From the NCBI GenBank assembly GCA_900553645.1, contig USEE01000003.1, forward strand, positions 1-20,299: 20,299 bases of DNA, read 5' to 3'. This stretch comes from an uncultured Eubacteriales bacterium. Its GTDB lineage: Bacteria > Bacillota_A > Clostridia > Christensenellales > Aristaeellaceae. A model generated the notes under the pieces. The model ran no database searches. It had not been told where the DNA came from and was given only the letters and a program-made list of their open reading frames with translations. Of this stretch, positions 14,087 to 20,199 are shown in pieces. The translations under genes were made by a program, and so were the position numbers. Numbering within the stretch: the stretch's first letter is position 1; the number at the start of each line of letters is the position of its first letter.

Positions 14087-14330
14087 GCGCGCAAAACGAA
14101 AGAGTATTGTCGAATTTTTGACTTTAAGGCAGATTAAGGCGGCTCGCATAAGGCTGTCGCACCTTGTAAGGCTTGTTTCAGGCGGTAAGCCAGCATTGCC
14201 AAACCATCGCGCACCGCCTCCGTAAAGCCCGCAGCCGCCGCGCACATGTGCATTAAACCGCCTTATGCGCGGCAAAATATGCTTGTCAAATCTCGTTTGG
14301 GACTTTTTATATTGAAAGGAAGTGTCCGCA
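14087..14330. other. Intergenic region rich in TAAGGC-type motifs
   Basis: This 244-bp divergent gap separates nadD from the membrane-protein gene. It has two TTAAGGC copies (14124-14130, 14134-14140), further ATAAGGC and GTAAGGC variants to 14171, an AGGCGGT/ACCGCCT inverted repeat (14180-14220), and the palindrome GCACATGTGC near 14242-14251. AAGCCAGCATTGC (14187-14199) recurs exactly at 15223-15235, beyond the membrane-protein gene. AAAGGA at 14315-14320 is the likely ribosome binding site of the next gene. No clear plus-strand promoter was seen. Confidence 0.5.
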
Positions 14331-15131
14331 ATGCGCGCACCCCGCACCGCGTTTGCGCGATTTATCGATACCAGCGCGCTATGGTCGCTGTGCCTGGCCG
14401 CGTGGTTCTACTATCTGTTTGCGCGCATGGGGCGCATGTACCCGGCGATGCTTATGGCCGTCGCGTGTTCGGGCGCGACTATCGCACTTGCAATGCTGGT
14501 TAAAGGGCGTATGCGCAGACGCAGGCGCGGCGACGCGCTCGCCCCCGCCGAGGTACGCGCGCTGTGCGAACACATTGCGCTCAAAAGCCCGGACGACGCG
14601 CTGGAAAACGTCGCAGCATGGCTGACTGCGCGCGGCAGGTACGCGAAGTGCTATGCTGCTGACGGCGCAATACACGCCTTGCGCGCCAACGGAAGCGAGG
14701 TTTGCATAACGCTTATAACCGCATGGCCCGGCTTACAGATAAGCGCCGACGCGCTGATTTCGGCATGGCGGCGCTGCTGCGGCGCAAAAGAATGTGCTGT
14801 CGCGTCCACTGCGCCGTTCGGCCAGGATGCGCTGTCATTGGCAAAGCGGCTTGGCATACGCCTTATCGCCCCCGAAGCACTGGCTAAACTCATGCACGAC
14901 GCATTGCCGCTGTGCGCAGAAGCCGCGCCGCGCACGCGCATTTCTGATACCATCCGCGCCATATTTGACAGACTGAGCGCCGCACGCTTGGGCGCATGGG
15001 CGTTGGGGCTGTGCGTGAGCGGACGCATACTGGGGCTTGAGTACTGTCGGGCGGCGGGGCTTGCGTGCGCCGCGCTGTGGGTGGTGTGCGCTTCGCTGCC
15101 TAAGCCGCCGCGTGCCGGAGCGTGGCCTTAG
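14331..15131 (+). CDS. Four-helix membrane protein with a soluble centre (possible degenerate Mrr-like fold)
   Basis: I do not recognise this 266-residue protein with certainty. Two hydrophobic segments (about 14-31 and 38-58) are followed by a very basic stretch (RMRRRRR, 60-66), which puts the centre (about 70-210) in the cytoplasm. Two more hydrophobic segments lie at about 220-234 and 240-256. The centre has a strand-helix pattern, EVCITLITAWPG and then ECAVASTAPFGQDALSLAKR and GIRLIAPEALAKL. This resembles the end of Mrr-type PD-(D/E)xK domains, where a strand ending in TT is followed by an F-x-x-x-A helix and a 'LIDG' strand. A clear (D/E)xK catalytic pair is missing, so any nuclease activity looks lost. 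ATG at 14331 is 10 nt from AGGA; a GTG at 14322 is too close. It lies opposite to, and splits, the usual yhbY-nadD junction. Confidence 0.72.
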   Translation: MRAPRTAFARFIDTSALWSLCLAAWFYYLFARMGRMYPAMLMAVACSGATIALAMLVKGRMRRRRRGDALAPAEVRALCEHIALKSPDDALENVAAWLTARGRYAKCYAADGAIHALRANGSEVCITLITAWPGLQISADALISAWRRCCGAKECAVASTAPFGQDALSLAKRLGIRLIAPEALAKLMHDALPLCAEAAPRTRISDTIRAIFDRLSAARLGAWALGLCVSGRILGLEYCRAAGLACAALWVVCASLPKPPRAGAWP

Positions 15132-15330
15132 ACGAGTTTAGCTGTCCGGCTTGCTTCTTACTATCATGGCTCATCGCCAGCTGTCGTTTGAGCACTTTCT
15201 GCCAAAAGCAATACGGCTTTCAAAGCCAGCATTGCTTAGAAAATGCCTGCCCTATATCAAACTTATCCACAGCTTGCACAGTTTAACATGTGTTAAGTCA
15301 CATACTGCGGCCGCATTCCCGCTAAACCGC
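15132..15330. other. Intergenic region with nested hairpin and flanking repeat copy
   Basis: This is non-coding sequence after the membrane-protein gene. AAGCAAT (15206-15212) and ATTGCTT (15231-15237) enclose GGCTT-TCA-AAGCC, giving a nested hairpin. On the minus strand it is followed by TTTT, so it could help end the obg-yhbY transcript. The second copy of AAGCCAGCATTGC lies in it (15223-15235). A lone TTATCCACA at 15263-15271 matches a DnaA box but stands alone. Confidence 0.45.
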
Positions 15331-15363
15331 AACGAGCGCGGACAGACCGTCCACGCTCGTTTT
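15331..15363 (+). terminator. Likely terminator of the membrane-protein gene
   Basis: AACGAGCG (15331-15338) pairs with CGCTCGTT (15354-15361), continued inward past one C-A mismatch by GGAC/GTCC around a 5-nt loop. A short T-run follows. It is 200 nt beyond the plus-strand stop, so read-through before it would be long. Confidence 0.5.
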
Positions 15364-15376
15364 ACCTGCCTGAACC

Positions 15377-15442
15377 TAGAGTGTGTCTCAAAAAGGAAAA
15401 TTCGCAAGTTCGAGTGGATTGTTCCGCTTGAGACACACTCTA
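15377..15442. repeat. 66-bp element with perfect 15-bp terminal inverted repeats (MITE-like)
   Basis: TAGAGTGTGTCTCAA (15377-15391) and TTGAGACACACTCTA (15428-15442) are exact reverse complements around 36 bp. Read as GAGTGTGTCTCAA ends flanked by TA on both sides, the structure fits a miniature inverted-repeat element or the fused ends of an insertion sequence with a TA target duplication. The interior has no coding capacity. The element ends 3 nt before the yhbY stop codon, so its hairpin lies at the immediate 3' end of the obg-yhbY message. Confidence 0.65.
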
Positions 15443-15444
15443 AA

Positions 15445-15741
15445 TTACTTTACAATCTCGTCCAGATCGATAACCGGCTTGCGCGCCGGACGATAAATTA
15501 CGAAGCGCTTACCTATGCACTGCACCGGCTCGGCGTGAACCTTTTCGCACAGCTCGTCGCACGCCTCGCGGGTGGACATCTGTGCGCCGTCCTGCAGGCC
15601 GACCTTGATTATCTCGCGCGCCTCCAGCGCGTCCCATGCCTGCTGGCACACTTCTTTCGTGATGCCGTTAATGCCTATATGAAGTATGGTGGGCATGGTA
15701 TTTGCCATTGAGCGCAGCGCGGCGCGTTGTTTTGAAGTCAT
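15445..15741 (-). CDS. yhbY: YhbY-family CRM-domain RNA-binding protein
   Basis: The product is 98 residues, the full length of a single CRM (KH-like) domain. YhbY associates with pre-50S ribosomal particles and is thought to act in ribosome assembly. The start MTSKQRAALRSMAN and the GxxG-like loop IGINGITKEV (22-31) are typical, as is the VIYRPAR end (81-87). ATG at 15741 is preceded by GGAG (15752-15749) at 7 nt; a TTG at 15762 precedes that site and is not used. It lies 34 nt downstream of obg and is probably co-transcribed with it. Its stop codon abuts the 66-bp inverted-repeat element. Confidence 0.95.
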   Translation of the reverse strand: MTSKQRAALRSMANTMPTILHIGINGITKEVCQQAWDALEAREIIKVGLQDGAQMSTREACDELCEKVHAEPVQCIGKRFVIYRPARKPVIDLDEIVK

Positions 15742-15775
15742 AAAATCTCTCCTTTTTTTCAAACGTTTGTATATA

Positions 15776-17041
15776 TTACTCTACGAAATCGAACTCCATA
15801 TCGCCAACGCGCACTGTATCGCCCTCGCCCGCGCCCTGAGCGCGCAGCGCATCGATAACGCCCCAGCGGCGCAGCGTGCGATGGAACCAGTTGAGCGAAT
15901 CCTCGTCCGAGAAATTGACCGAATCGATAAGGTGCTGCATCGACGGGCCGACGACCTCGTACACGTCGCCGTCCTTGCGCACCTCGTAGGGCGTTTCCTC
16001 CTCGGGCAGCGGCATTTCGTCGGCCTCGATTGGCGCGGCCTCGGGCAGCGTGCGCAGCATGTCCATCGCCGCGCGCATAAGCGGCTTGAGCCCCTCGTTC
16101 GTCGCGGCCGATACGGGGAATACCTCAATGCCGCGATCCGCAACGTGCGCGCGCAGGCGCTCGATATTCTCGTCCGCGCCGGGCAGATCTGTCTTGTTCG
16201 CGGCCACGATCATCGGACGCGAGGCCAGATCGCCGTACTGCTCCAGCTCGTGCATTATCGCATCGAAATCCTCCACCGGGTCGCGGCCCTCACTGCCCGA
16301 CACGTCGATTACGTGCAGCAGCATACGGGTGCGCTCGATGTGGCGCAGGAAGTCGTGTCCCAGCCCCACGCCCTCGCTCGCGCCCTCGACCAGACCGGGG
16401 ATGTCGGCCATTACGAAGCTCTCGCCGTCCTGACTGACTATGCCCAGATTGGGCGTAAGCGTTGTGAAATGGTAGTTGGCGATCTTGGGGCGCGCCGCGG
16501 TAACAACCGACAGTATGGTAGACTTGCCCACATTCGGGAAGCCTACCAGACCCACGTCGGCGATTGACTTCAGCTCCAGCATAACCTCAAGCGGCTGGCA
16601 CTTCACGCCGGGCTTGGCGAAGTTGGGCGCCTGGCGCGTGGGCGTGGCAAAGTGCATGTTGCCGAAGCCGCCGTTGCCGCCGCGCAGCAGCGTCTTTTTC
16701 TCGTTCGGCACATACAGATCCATCAGCACGCGGCCGGTTTCCTTGTCGCGCACCAACGTTCCCGGCGGAACCTCGATAACCAGACTTTCGCCGCTCTTGC
16801 CCGAGGAGCGGCCCTTCTTGCCCTGCTCGCCGTTGGGCGCGGAATAGGAGCGCTTGTAGCGGAAGTCCAGCAGCGTGTGCATACGCTCGGTGGCCATGAA
16901 CACTATATCGCCGCCGCGCCCGCCGTCGCCGCCGTCGGGGCCGCCCTGCTGAACGTACTTTTCGCGGTGGAACGACACGCAGCCGTTGCCGCCGTTGCCC
17001 GCCTTTACCCGGATTGTAACTATGTCAACAAATAATGCCAT
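15776..17041 (-). CDS. obg: Obg/CgtA GTPase
   Basis: The product is a 421-residue ribosome-associated GTPase needed for 50S maturation and linked to stringent control. The N-terminal Obg domain (1-158) has the glycine-rich arms AGNGGNG, GGPDGGDGGRGG and GGNGGFGN. The G domain has G1 GFPNVGKST (167-175), switch I TTLTP (193-197), G3 DIPG (213-216), G4 NKTD (282-285) and G5 SAA (311-313). A C-terminal OCT domain follows (about 350-421). All nucleotide-binding motifs are intact. ATG at 17041 matches the family start MALFVDIVTI. Its best ribosome binding site, GGAGGG, is 23 nt upstream, with a hairpin between. The common upstream partners rplU and rpmA are absent; instead there is a promoter and a non-coding gap. 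Confidence 0.97.
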   Translation of the reverse strand: MALFVDIVTIRVKAGNGGNGCVSFHREKYVQQGGPDGGDGGRGGDIVFMATERMHTLLDFRYKRSYSAPNGEQGKKGRSSGKSGESLVIEVPPGTLVRDKETGRVLMDLYVPNEKKTLLRGGNGGFGNMHFATPTRQAPNFAKPGVKCQPLEVMLELKSIADVGLVGFPNVGKSTILSVVTAARPKIANYHFTTLTPNLGIVSQDGESFVMADIPGLVEGASEGVGLGHDFLRHIERTRMLLHVIDVSGSEGRDPVEDFDAIMHELEQYGDLASRPMIVAANKTDLPGADENIERLRAHVADRGIEVFPVSAATNEGLKPLMRAAMDMLRTLPEAAPIEADEMPLPEEETPYEVRKDGDVYEVVGPSMQHLIDSVNFSDEDSLNWFHRTLRRWGVIDALRAQGAGEGDTVRVGDMEFDFVE

Positions 17042-17069
17042 ATCGTCACGCGGGCACTGCCCGCCCTCC
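17042..17069 (-). promoter_or_regulatory. obg: Structured ribosome binding site of obg
   Basis: On the minus strand GGAGGG (17069-17064) is followed by GCGGGC-AGT-GCCCGC (17064-17050), a perfect 6-bp stem with a 3-nt loop, sharing one G with the Shine-Dalgarno run. Eight nt then lead to the ATG. Linear spacing from GGAGG is 23 nt, but with the 15-nt hairpin folded it is 8 nt. No other Shine-Dalgarno sequence lies nearer. Confidence 0.55.
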
Positions 17070-17121
17070 ATCAATACTCGGCTGCCCCGGGCGAGTGGAA
17101 GCCCATGCAGCGCGCTCAAAA

Positions 17122-17150
17122 ATCATAAGCTGTTTTATGTACAAATGCAA
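17122..17150 (-). promoter_or_regulatory. obg: Candidate promoter of obg-yhbY
   Basis: TTGCAT (17150-17145) and TATGAT (17127-17122) on the minus strand are separated by exactly 17 nt. The -10 box matches five of six consensus bases. It would give a leader of about 75 nt containing the structured ribosome binding site. Confidence 0.5.
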
Positions 17151-17454
17151 GCATATCGGGGATAAACCCGCATTAATATTTTGTCCGATTTAAGAATTGG
17201 GATGCACGCGGTTAAGGCATACAGTCGCGGCGCTGATTTTCGGTTTAAGGCTGTAACAGGTCGTTGTCTGAAAAAGCGTTTCTTCCAATGTAAAATGCTT
17301 TTCCTAGACCAGACTGCATAAGCACGCTTTTAAAGCAATGCTTAAGCGTATGCCTAAGCGTTTAGTCAGGCATACAGCAGCGTCTTCTGCCTTTGCAAAA
17401 TGCAGCATAACCGCCCAAGCCGACGTTCTGCCTTTCACCCAAACTCCTCGCCGC
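17151..17454. other. Intergenic region without a gene, motif-rich
   Basis: This non-coding gap lies between nfnB and obg. It has TTAAGGC at 17212-17218 and 17245-17251, two TTCTGCCTT motifs, AAGCAATGCTT (a near-palindrome around 17334-17344), and a TTAAGGCATACAG/TCAGGCATACAG pair. These are the same word types seen in other gaps of the window. No RNA gene or open frame with a ribosome binding site was seen. Confidence 0.45.
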
Positions 17455-17503
17455 AAAAGCAAGTGCCGCCGGATGCGCAGTTCAGTCCGCAGCCGACGGC
17501 ACT
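17455..17503 (-). terminator. Probable terminator of the nfnAB operon
   Basis: AGTGCCG (17462-17468) and CGGCACT (17497-17503) form the base of a long interrupted hairpin with inner CGG/CCG and GCG/CGC pairings. On the minus strand it is followed by TGCTTTTG. It begins 17 nt after the nfnB stop. Confidence 0.55.
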
Positions 17504-17519
17504 CGTGTTTAAGTCACGC

Positions 17520-18893
17520 TTATTGCCTGCTCAGGTATTCGTCGATTTCGCGCGCGGCCTGCTTGCCCGCGCCCATTGCCAGTATTACGGTGGCCGCGCC
17601 GGTAACAGCGTCGCCGCCCGCCCATACCGCGTCGCGCGACGTATGCAGCGAATCCTCGCGCACTACCAGACAGCCGCGCTTGTTGGTCTCCAGTCCGGGC
17701 GTGGTGGAGGCAATCAGCGGATTGGGGCTTGTGCCTATCGCGACGATAACCATGTCCACGTCCAGCACAAACTCGCTGCCCGGTATCTCCACGGGGCGGC
17801 GGCGGCCCGACGCGTCCGGCTCGCCCAGCTCGCATCGGATGGCCTTCAGGCCCTTTACCCAGCCATTGTCGTCACCCAATACCTCAAGCGGTGCGACGAG
17901 GTTTACGAAGTTCACGCCCTCTTCATGCGCGTGGTGAATCTCCTCGCGGCGCGCGGGCATCTCGTCAATGCCGCGGCGGTACACGATGTACGTTTCCGCG
18001 CCCATGCGCAGCGCGCAGCGCGCCGCGTCCATGGCCACGTTGCCGCCGCCGATTACCGCGGCGCGTTTGGCGTGCATGATGGGCGTATGCGCGCCCTCCT
18101 TGTATGCCTTCATAAGGTTTATGCGCGTCAGGTATTCGTTGGCCGAATACACGCCGTTAAGCTCCTCGCCCGGCACGCGCATGAAGTTGGGCAGGCCCGC
18201 GCCCGAGCCTATGAACACGGCCTTGTAGCCTTCCTCAAACAGCTCGTCGATGGTATGCGTGCGGCCGATGACCTGATTCAGTTTAAGCTCCACGCCCATT
18301 TCTTCCAGCGCGGCCACCTCGCGCCGCACCAGTGCCTTGGGCAGGCGGAACTCGGGTATGCCGTATATCAGCACGCCGCCGGGCGCGTGCAGCGCCTCGA
18401 ACACGGTCACGTCGTAGCCGCGCTGCCTGAGGTCGCCCGCGCATGTAAGTCCGGCCGGTCCTGCGCCTATCACGGCTACCTTTGTGCCGTTGGACTCGGG
18501 GCGCTCGACCGCATGATTGCCCGCCATATGGCGGTCGGCCACGAAGCGCTCCAGATTGCCTATCGCGACGCTCTTGCCCTTTATGCCCATCACGCACTTG
18601 CTTTCGCACTGATTTTCCTGCGGACACACGCGGCCGCAGACCGCGGGCAGACTGCTGGTGGAGCGTATTGTCTGATACGCCCCTTCATAATCGCCCTGCT
18701 TTATTTTGCTTATGAAGTCGGGTATGCGTACGTTTACGGGACAGCCGGTCACGCAGCGCGGGTTTTTGCAATTAAGACAGCGCGAGGCCTCCAGCGCCGC
18801 GTCGCTTTCGCTGTAACCCGTATTTACCTCGTCAAAGTTTTTTGCACGCACCAGCGGCTGCTGGGCGGGCATGGCTACGCGCTCAATTGACAT
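17520..18893 (-). CDS. nfnB: NfnB, large subunit of NADH-dependent ferredoxin:NADP+ oxidoreductase
   Basis: The product is 457 residues and belongs to the glutamate-synthase small-subunit-like family. It carries Cys ligands for two [4Fe-4S] clusters: Cys39, 42, 47, 51 (CLNCKNPRCVTGC) and Cys86, 90, 96, 100. An FAD-binding GAGPAGL follows at 143-149 and an NADPH-site GGGNVAMDAA at about 287-296. Alone it could be called GltD or SudA, but no gltB lies in the window. Its partner is the FAD/[2Fe-2S] protein encoded just upstream, so the NfnAB assignment is favoured. NfnAB bifurcates electrons between NADH, ferredoxin and NADP+. ATG at 18893 has GGAGGG about 7 nt upstream and overlaps the nfnA stop by 11 nt. 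Confidence 0.92.
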   Translation of the reverse strand: MSIERVAMPAQQPLVRAKNFDEVNTGYSESDAALEASRCLNCKNPRCVTGCPVNVRIPDFISKIKQGDYEGAYQTIRSTSSLPAVCGRVCPQENQCESKCVMGIKGKSVAIGNLERFVADRHMAGNHAVERPESNGTKVAVIGAGPAGLTCAGDLRQRGYDVTVFEALHAPGGVLIYGIPEFRLPKALVRREVAALEEMGVELKLNQVIGRTHTIDELFEEGYKAVFIGSGAGLPNFMRVPGEELNGVYSANEYLTRINLMKAYKEGAHTPIMHAKRAAVIGGGNVAMDAARCALRMGAETYIVYRRGIDEMPARREEIHHAHEEGVNFVNLVAPLEVLGDDNGWVKGLKAIRCELGEPDASGRRRPVEIPGSEFVLDVDMVIVAIGTSPNPLIASTTPGLETNKRGCLVVREDSLHTSRDAVWAGGDAVTGAATVILAMGAGKQAAREIDEYLSRQ

Positions 18894-19731
18894 GGCCTAT
18901 CCCTCCGATTCTGCACTTGTGATCCTCCATGGCGCGCTTCTCCTGCTCTTTGTACGCGCCCAGACGGCGCATCAGGCTGTCGAAGTCTACCTCGTGGCCG
19001 TCGAACTCAGGGCCGTCCACGCACGCGTATTTGACCTTGCCGCCCACGCTCACGCGGCAGCCGCCGCACATGCCGGTGCCGTCCACCATTATCGGGTTCA
19101 GGCTGACCAGCGTGCGTATGCCCAGCGGGCGCGTGGCCTCGGCCACAACCTTCATCATTATGGGCGGGCCGATTGCGATTACAAGGTCGTAATGCTCGCC
19201 CTCAGCCATCAGCTTATTGAACACGTCGGTCACGAAGCCCTTTGTACCCTTTGAGCCGTCGTTGGTGGCTACATACAGGTGGTTAGCCAGCTGTCCCAGC
19301 TCGTCCTGCAGCACCAGCAGTTCCTCAGTTCGCGCGCCCTCGATTACGTCCACGTAAATGCCTTCACCCGCCAGATACCTTACCTGCGGATAAAGCACCG
19401 CCGTGCCCACGCCGCCGCCGATGCACAGCACGCGCCTGGCGTCGCCAAAGTGAGTGGGATTGCCCAGCGGGCCGGTCACGGACGCGAACTCTCCGCCCAC
19501 CGGCGTTTCGCCCATCAGGGTGGTGCTAAGGCCCACCATCTGCACCAGCAGCGTTATCGAGCCGGTCTTTTCATCCGCGCCGCCGATAGTCAGCGGTATG
19601 CGCTCGCCGTCCTCGACCACGCGTACTATCACAAACTGCCCGGGCCGCGCCTTGGCGGCCACGTCGGGCGCGGATACGTCGATGCGCATCAGTCCCGGCG
19701 CAAGCAGCTTTTTATCCAGCACATTATACAT
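18883..19731 (-). CDS. nfnA: NfnA, small subunit of NADH-dependent ferredoxin:NADP+ oxidoreductase
   Basis: The product is 282 residues and resembles dihydroorotate dehydrogenase electron-transfer subunits. An FAD-binding barrel spans 1-95 (RIPLTIGG at 44-51) and an NAD-binding domain about 98-215 (LCIGGGVGTA). A [2Fe-2S] segment has Cys222, Cys225 and Cys237 (GMCGGC and YAC). A fourth Cys is absent. That fits NfnA, where the fourth ligand is an Asp; Asp217 is a candidate. Such proteins are sometimes called SudB or PyrK-like; the adjacent nfnB decides the name. ATG at 19731 has GGGAGG 8 nt upstream. It is the first gene of a two-gene operon with a good promoter and operator-like repeats. Confidence 0.92.
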   Translation of the reverse strand: MYNVLDKKLLAPGLMRIDVSAPDVAAKARPGQFVIVRVVEDGERIPLTIGGADEKTGSITLLVQMVGLSTTLMGETPVGGEFASVTGPLGNPTHFGDARRVLCIGGGVGTAVLYPQVRYLAGEGIYVDVIEGARTEELLVLQDELGQLANHLYVATNDGSKGTKGFVTDVFNKLMAEGEHYDLVIAIGPPIMMKVVAEATRPLGIRTLVSLNPIMVDGTGMCGGCRVSVGGKVKYACVDGPEFDGHEVDFDSLMRRLGAYKEQEKRAMEDHKCRIGGIGHVN

Positions 19732-19780
19732 TCAAATTACCTCCCAGCCATCGCCGACGGCGCACAGCGCCATTCAATTT

Positions 19781-19809
19781 ATTATATCACCGATTGATGA
19801 TATAGTGAA
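19781..19809 (-). promoter_or_regulatory. nfnA: Promoter of nfnAB with overlapping inverted repeat
   Basis: TTCACT (19809-19804) and a perfect TATAAT (19786-19781) on the minus strand are 17 nt apart, about 50 nt before the nfnA ATG. TATATCA and TGATATA (about 19783-19804) are arms of an inverted repeat that covers the -10 box and the spacer, where a repressor could bind. Confidence 0.65.
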
Positions 19810-19815
19810 TACTTT

Positions 19816-19841
19816 GATAAAATCTTGCCGTAGATTTTATC
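19816..19841. repeat. Perfect 9-bp inverted repeat upstream of the nfnAB promoter
   Basis: GATAAAATC (19816-19824) and GATTTTATC (19833-19841) flank 8 nt and lie directly upstream of the -35 box. On the plus strand TTTTTT follows (19843-19848), giving a terminator shape, but no plus-strand gene precedes it. An upstream regulator site is the alternative. Confidence 0.55.
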
Positions 19842-20143
19842 GTTTTTTAGCATTGCGCCCTCGGCCCATGAATGCCGCTCAACGCCACATGCCGCCACAT
19901 TTTATTTCGTTCAGGCTGATTTATGCGCGTTTGTTGAAACTCGTCTCCGTTTTGCGCCATACGATTGCACCGCGCTCCATTTTTAGTCATTTATGGGATT
20001 TCAATCCACTTTAAGGCACATTTTATTTCAGTCAGTGCATATTCGCTTTGTATAGCGGCACAATTTCTCATTCAAGTTCCATTTCGCACCACTTTTTAAG
20101 CATCCAGCACCATTTGCCCGCACATTCAATCCACAATGCTTTC
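19842..20143. other. Intergenic region with a degenerate ~120-bp duplication
   Basis: This 300-bp stretch has no gene. CACATTTTATTTC occurs at 19896-19908 and 20017-20029, and TTCAATCCAC at 20000-20009 and 20125-20134. The two word pairs are offset by 121 and 125 bp, which suggests two diverged copies of one unit. TTAAGGC (20011-20017) lies at the join. No tRNA, CRISPR or known RNA signature was recognised. Confidence 0.4.
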
Positions 20144-20177
20144 AAAAATCGCCGCCATCCAATCGGATGACGGCGAT
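20144..20177 (-). terminator. Strong intrinsic terminator of the gene entering from the right
   Basis: On the minus strand ATCGCCGTCATCC pairs with GGATGGCGGCGAT (13 bp, one G-U) around GATT, followed by a T-run (20148-20144). It lies 22 nt after the stop of the partial coding sequence. Confidence 0.92.
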
Positions 20178-20199
20178 GCAATATATGCCTTAATGTATA

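Noticed and set aside
15263..15271. Perfect DnaA-box match TTATCCACA, with a second copy at 2009-2017
   Set aside because: The two copies are 13 kb apart, one lies inside the triple-GerMN gene, and there is no cluster, AT-rich unwinding region or dnaA/dnaN nearby. An origin is not supported.
17400..18890. Open frame of 496 codons antisense to nfnB
   Set aside because: It mirrors nfnB codons in the complementary frame and yields an Ala/His/Arg/Tyr-rich sequence with no motif. It is a shadow of the real gene.
17520..18893. Calling this gene gltD (glutamate synthase small subunit)
   Set aside because: No glutamate synthase large subunit is adjacent, and it overlaps by 11 nt with an FAD/[2Fe-2S] partner typical of NfnA, so NfnB fits better.
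19998..20009. ATTTCAATCCAC resembles the end of some CRISPR repeats, with a shorter copy at 20125-20134
   Set aside because: There are only two short matches, no full-length repeat, no regular spacers and no cas genes in the window.
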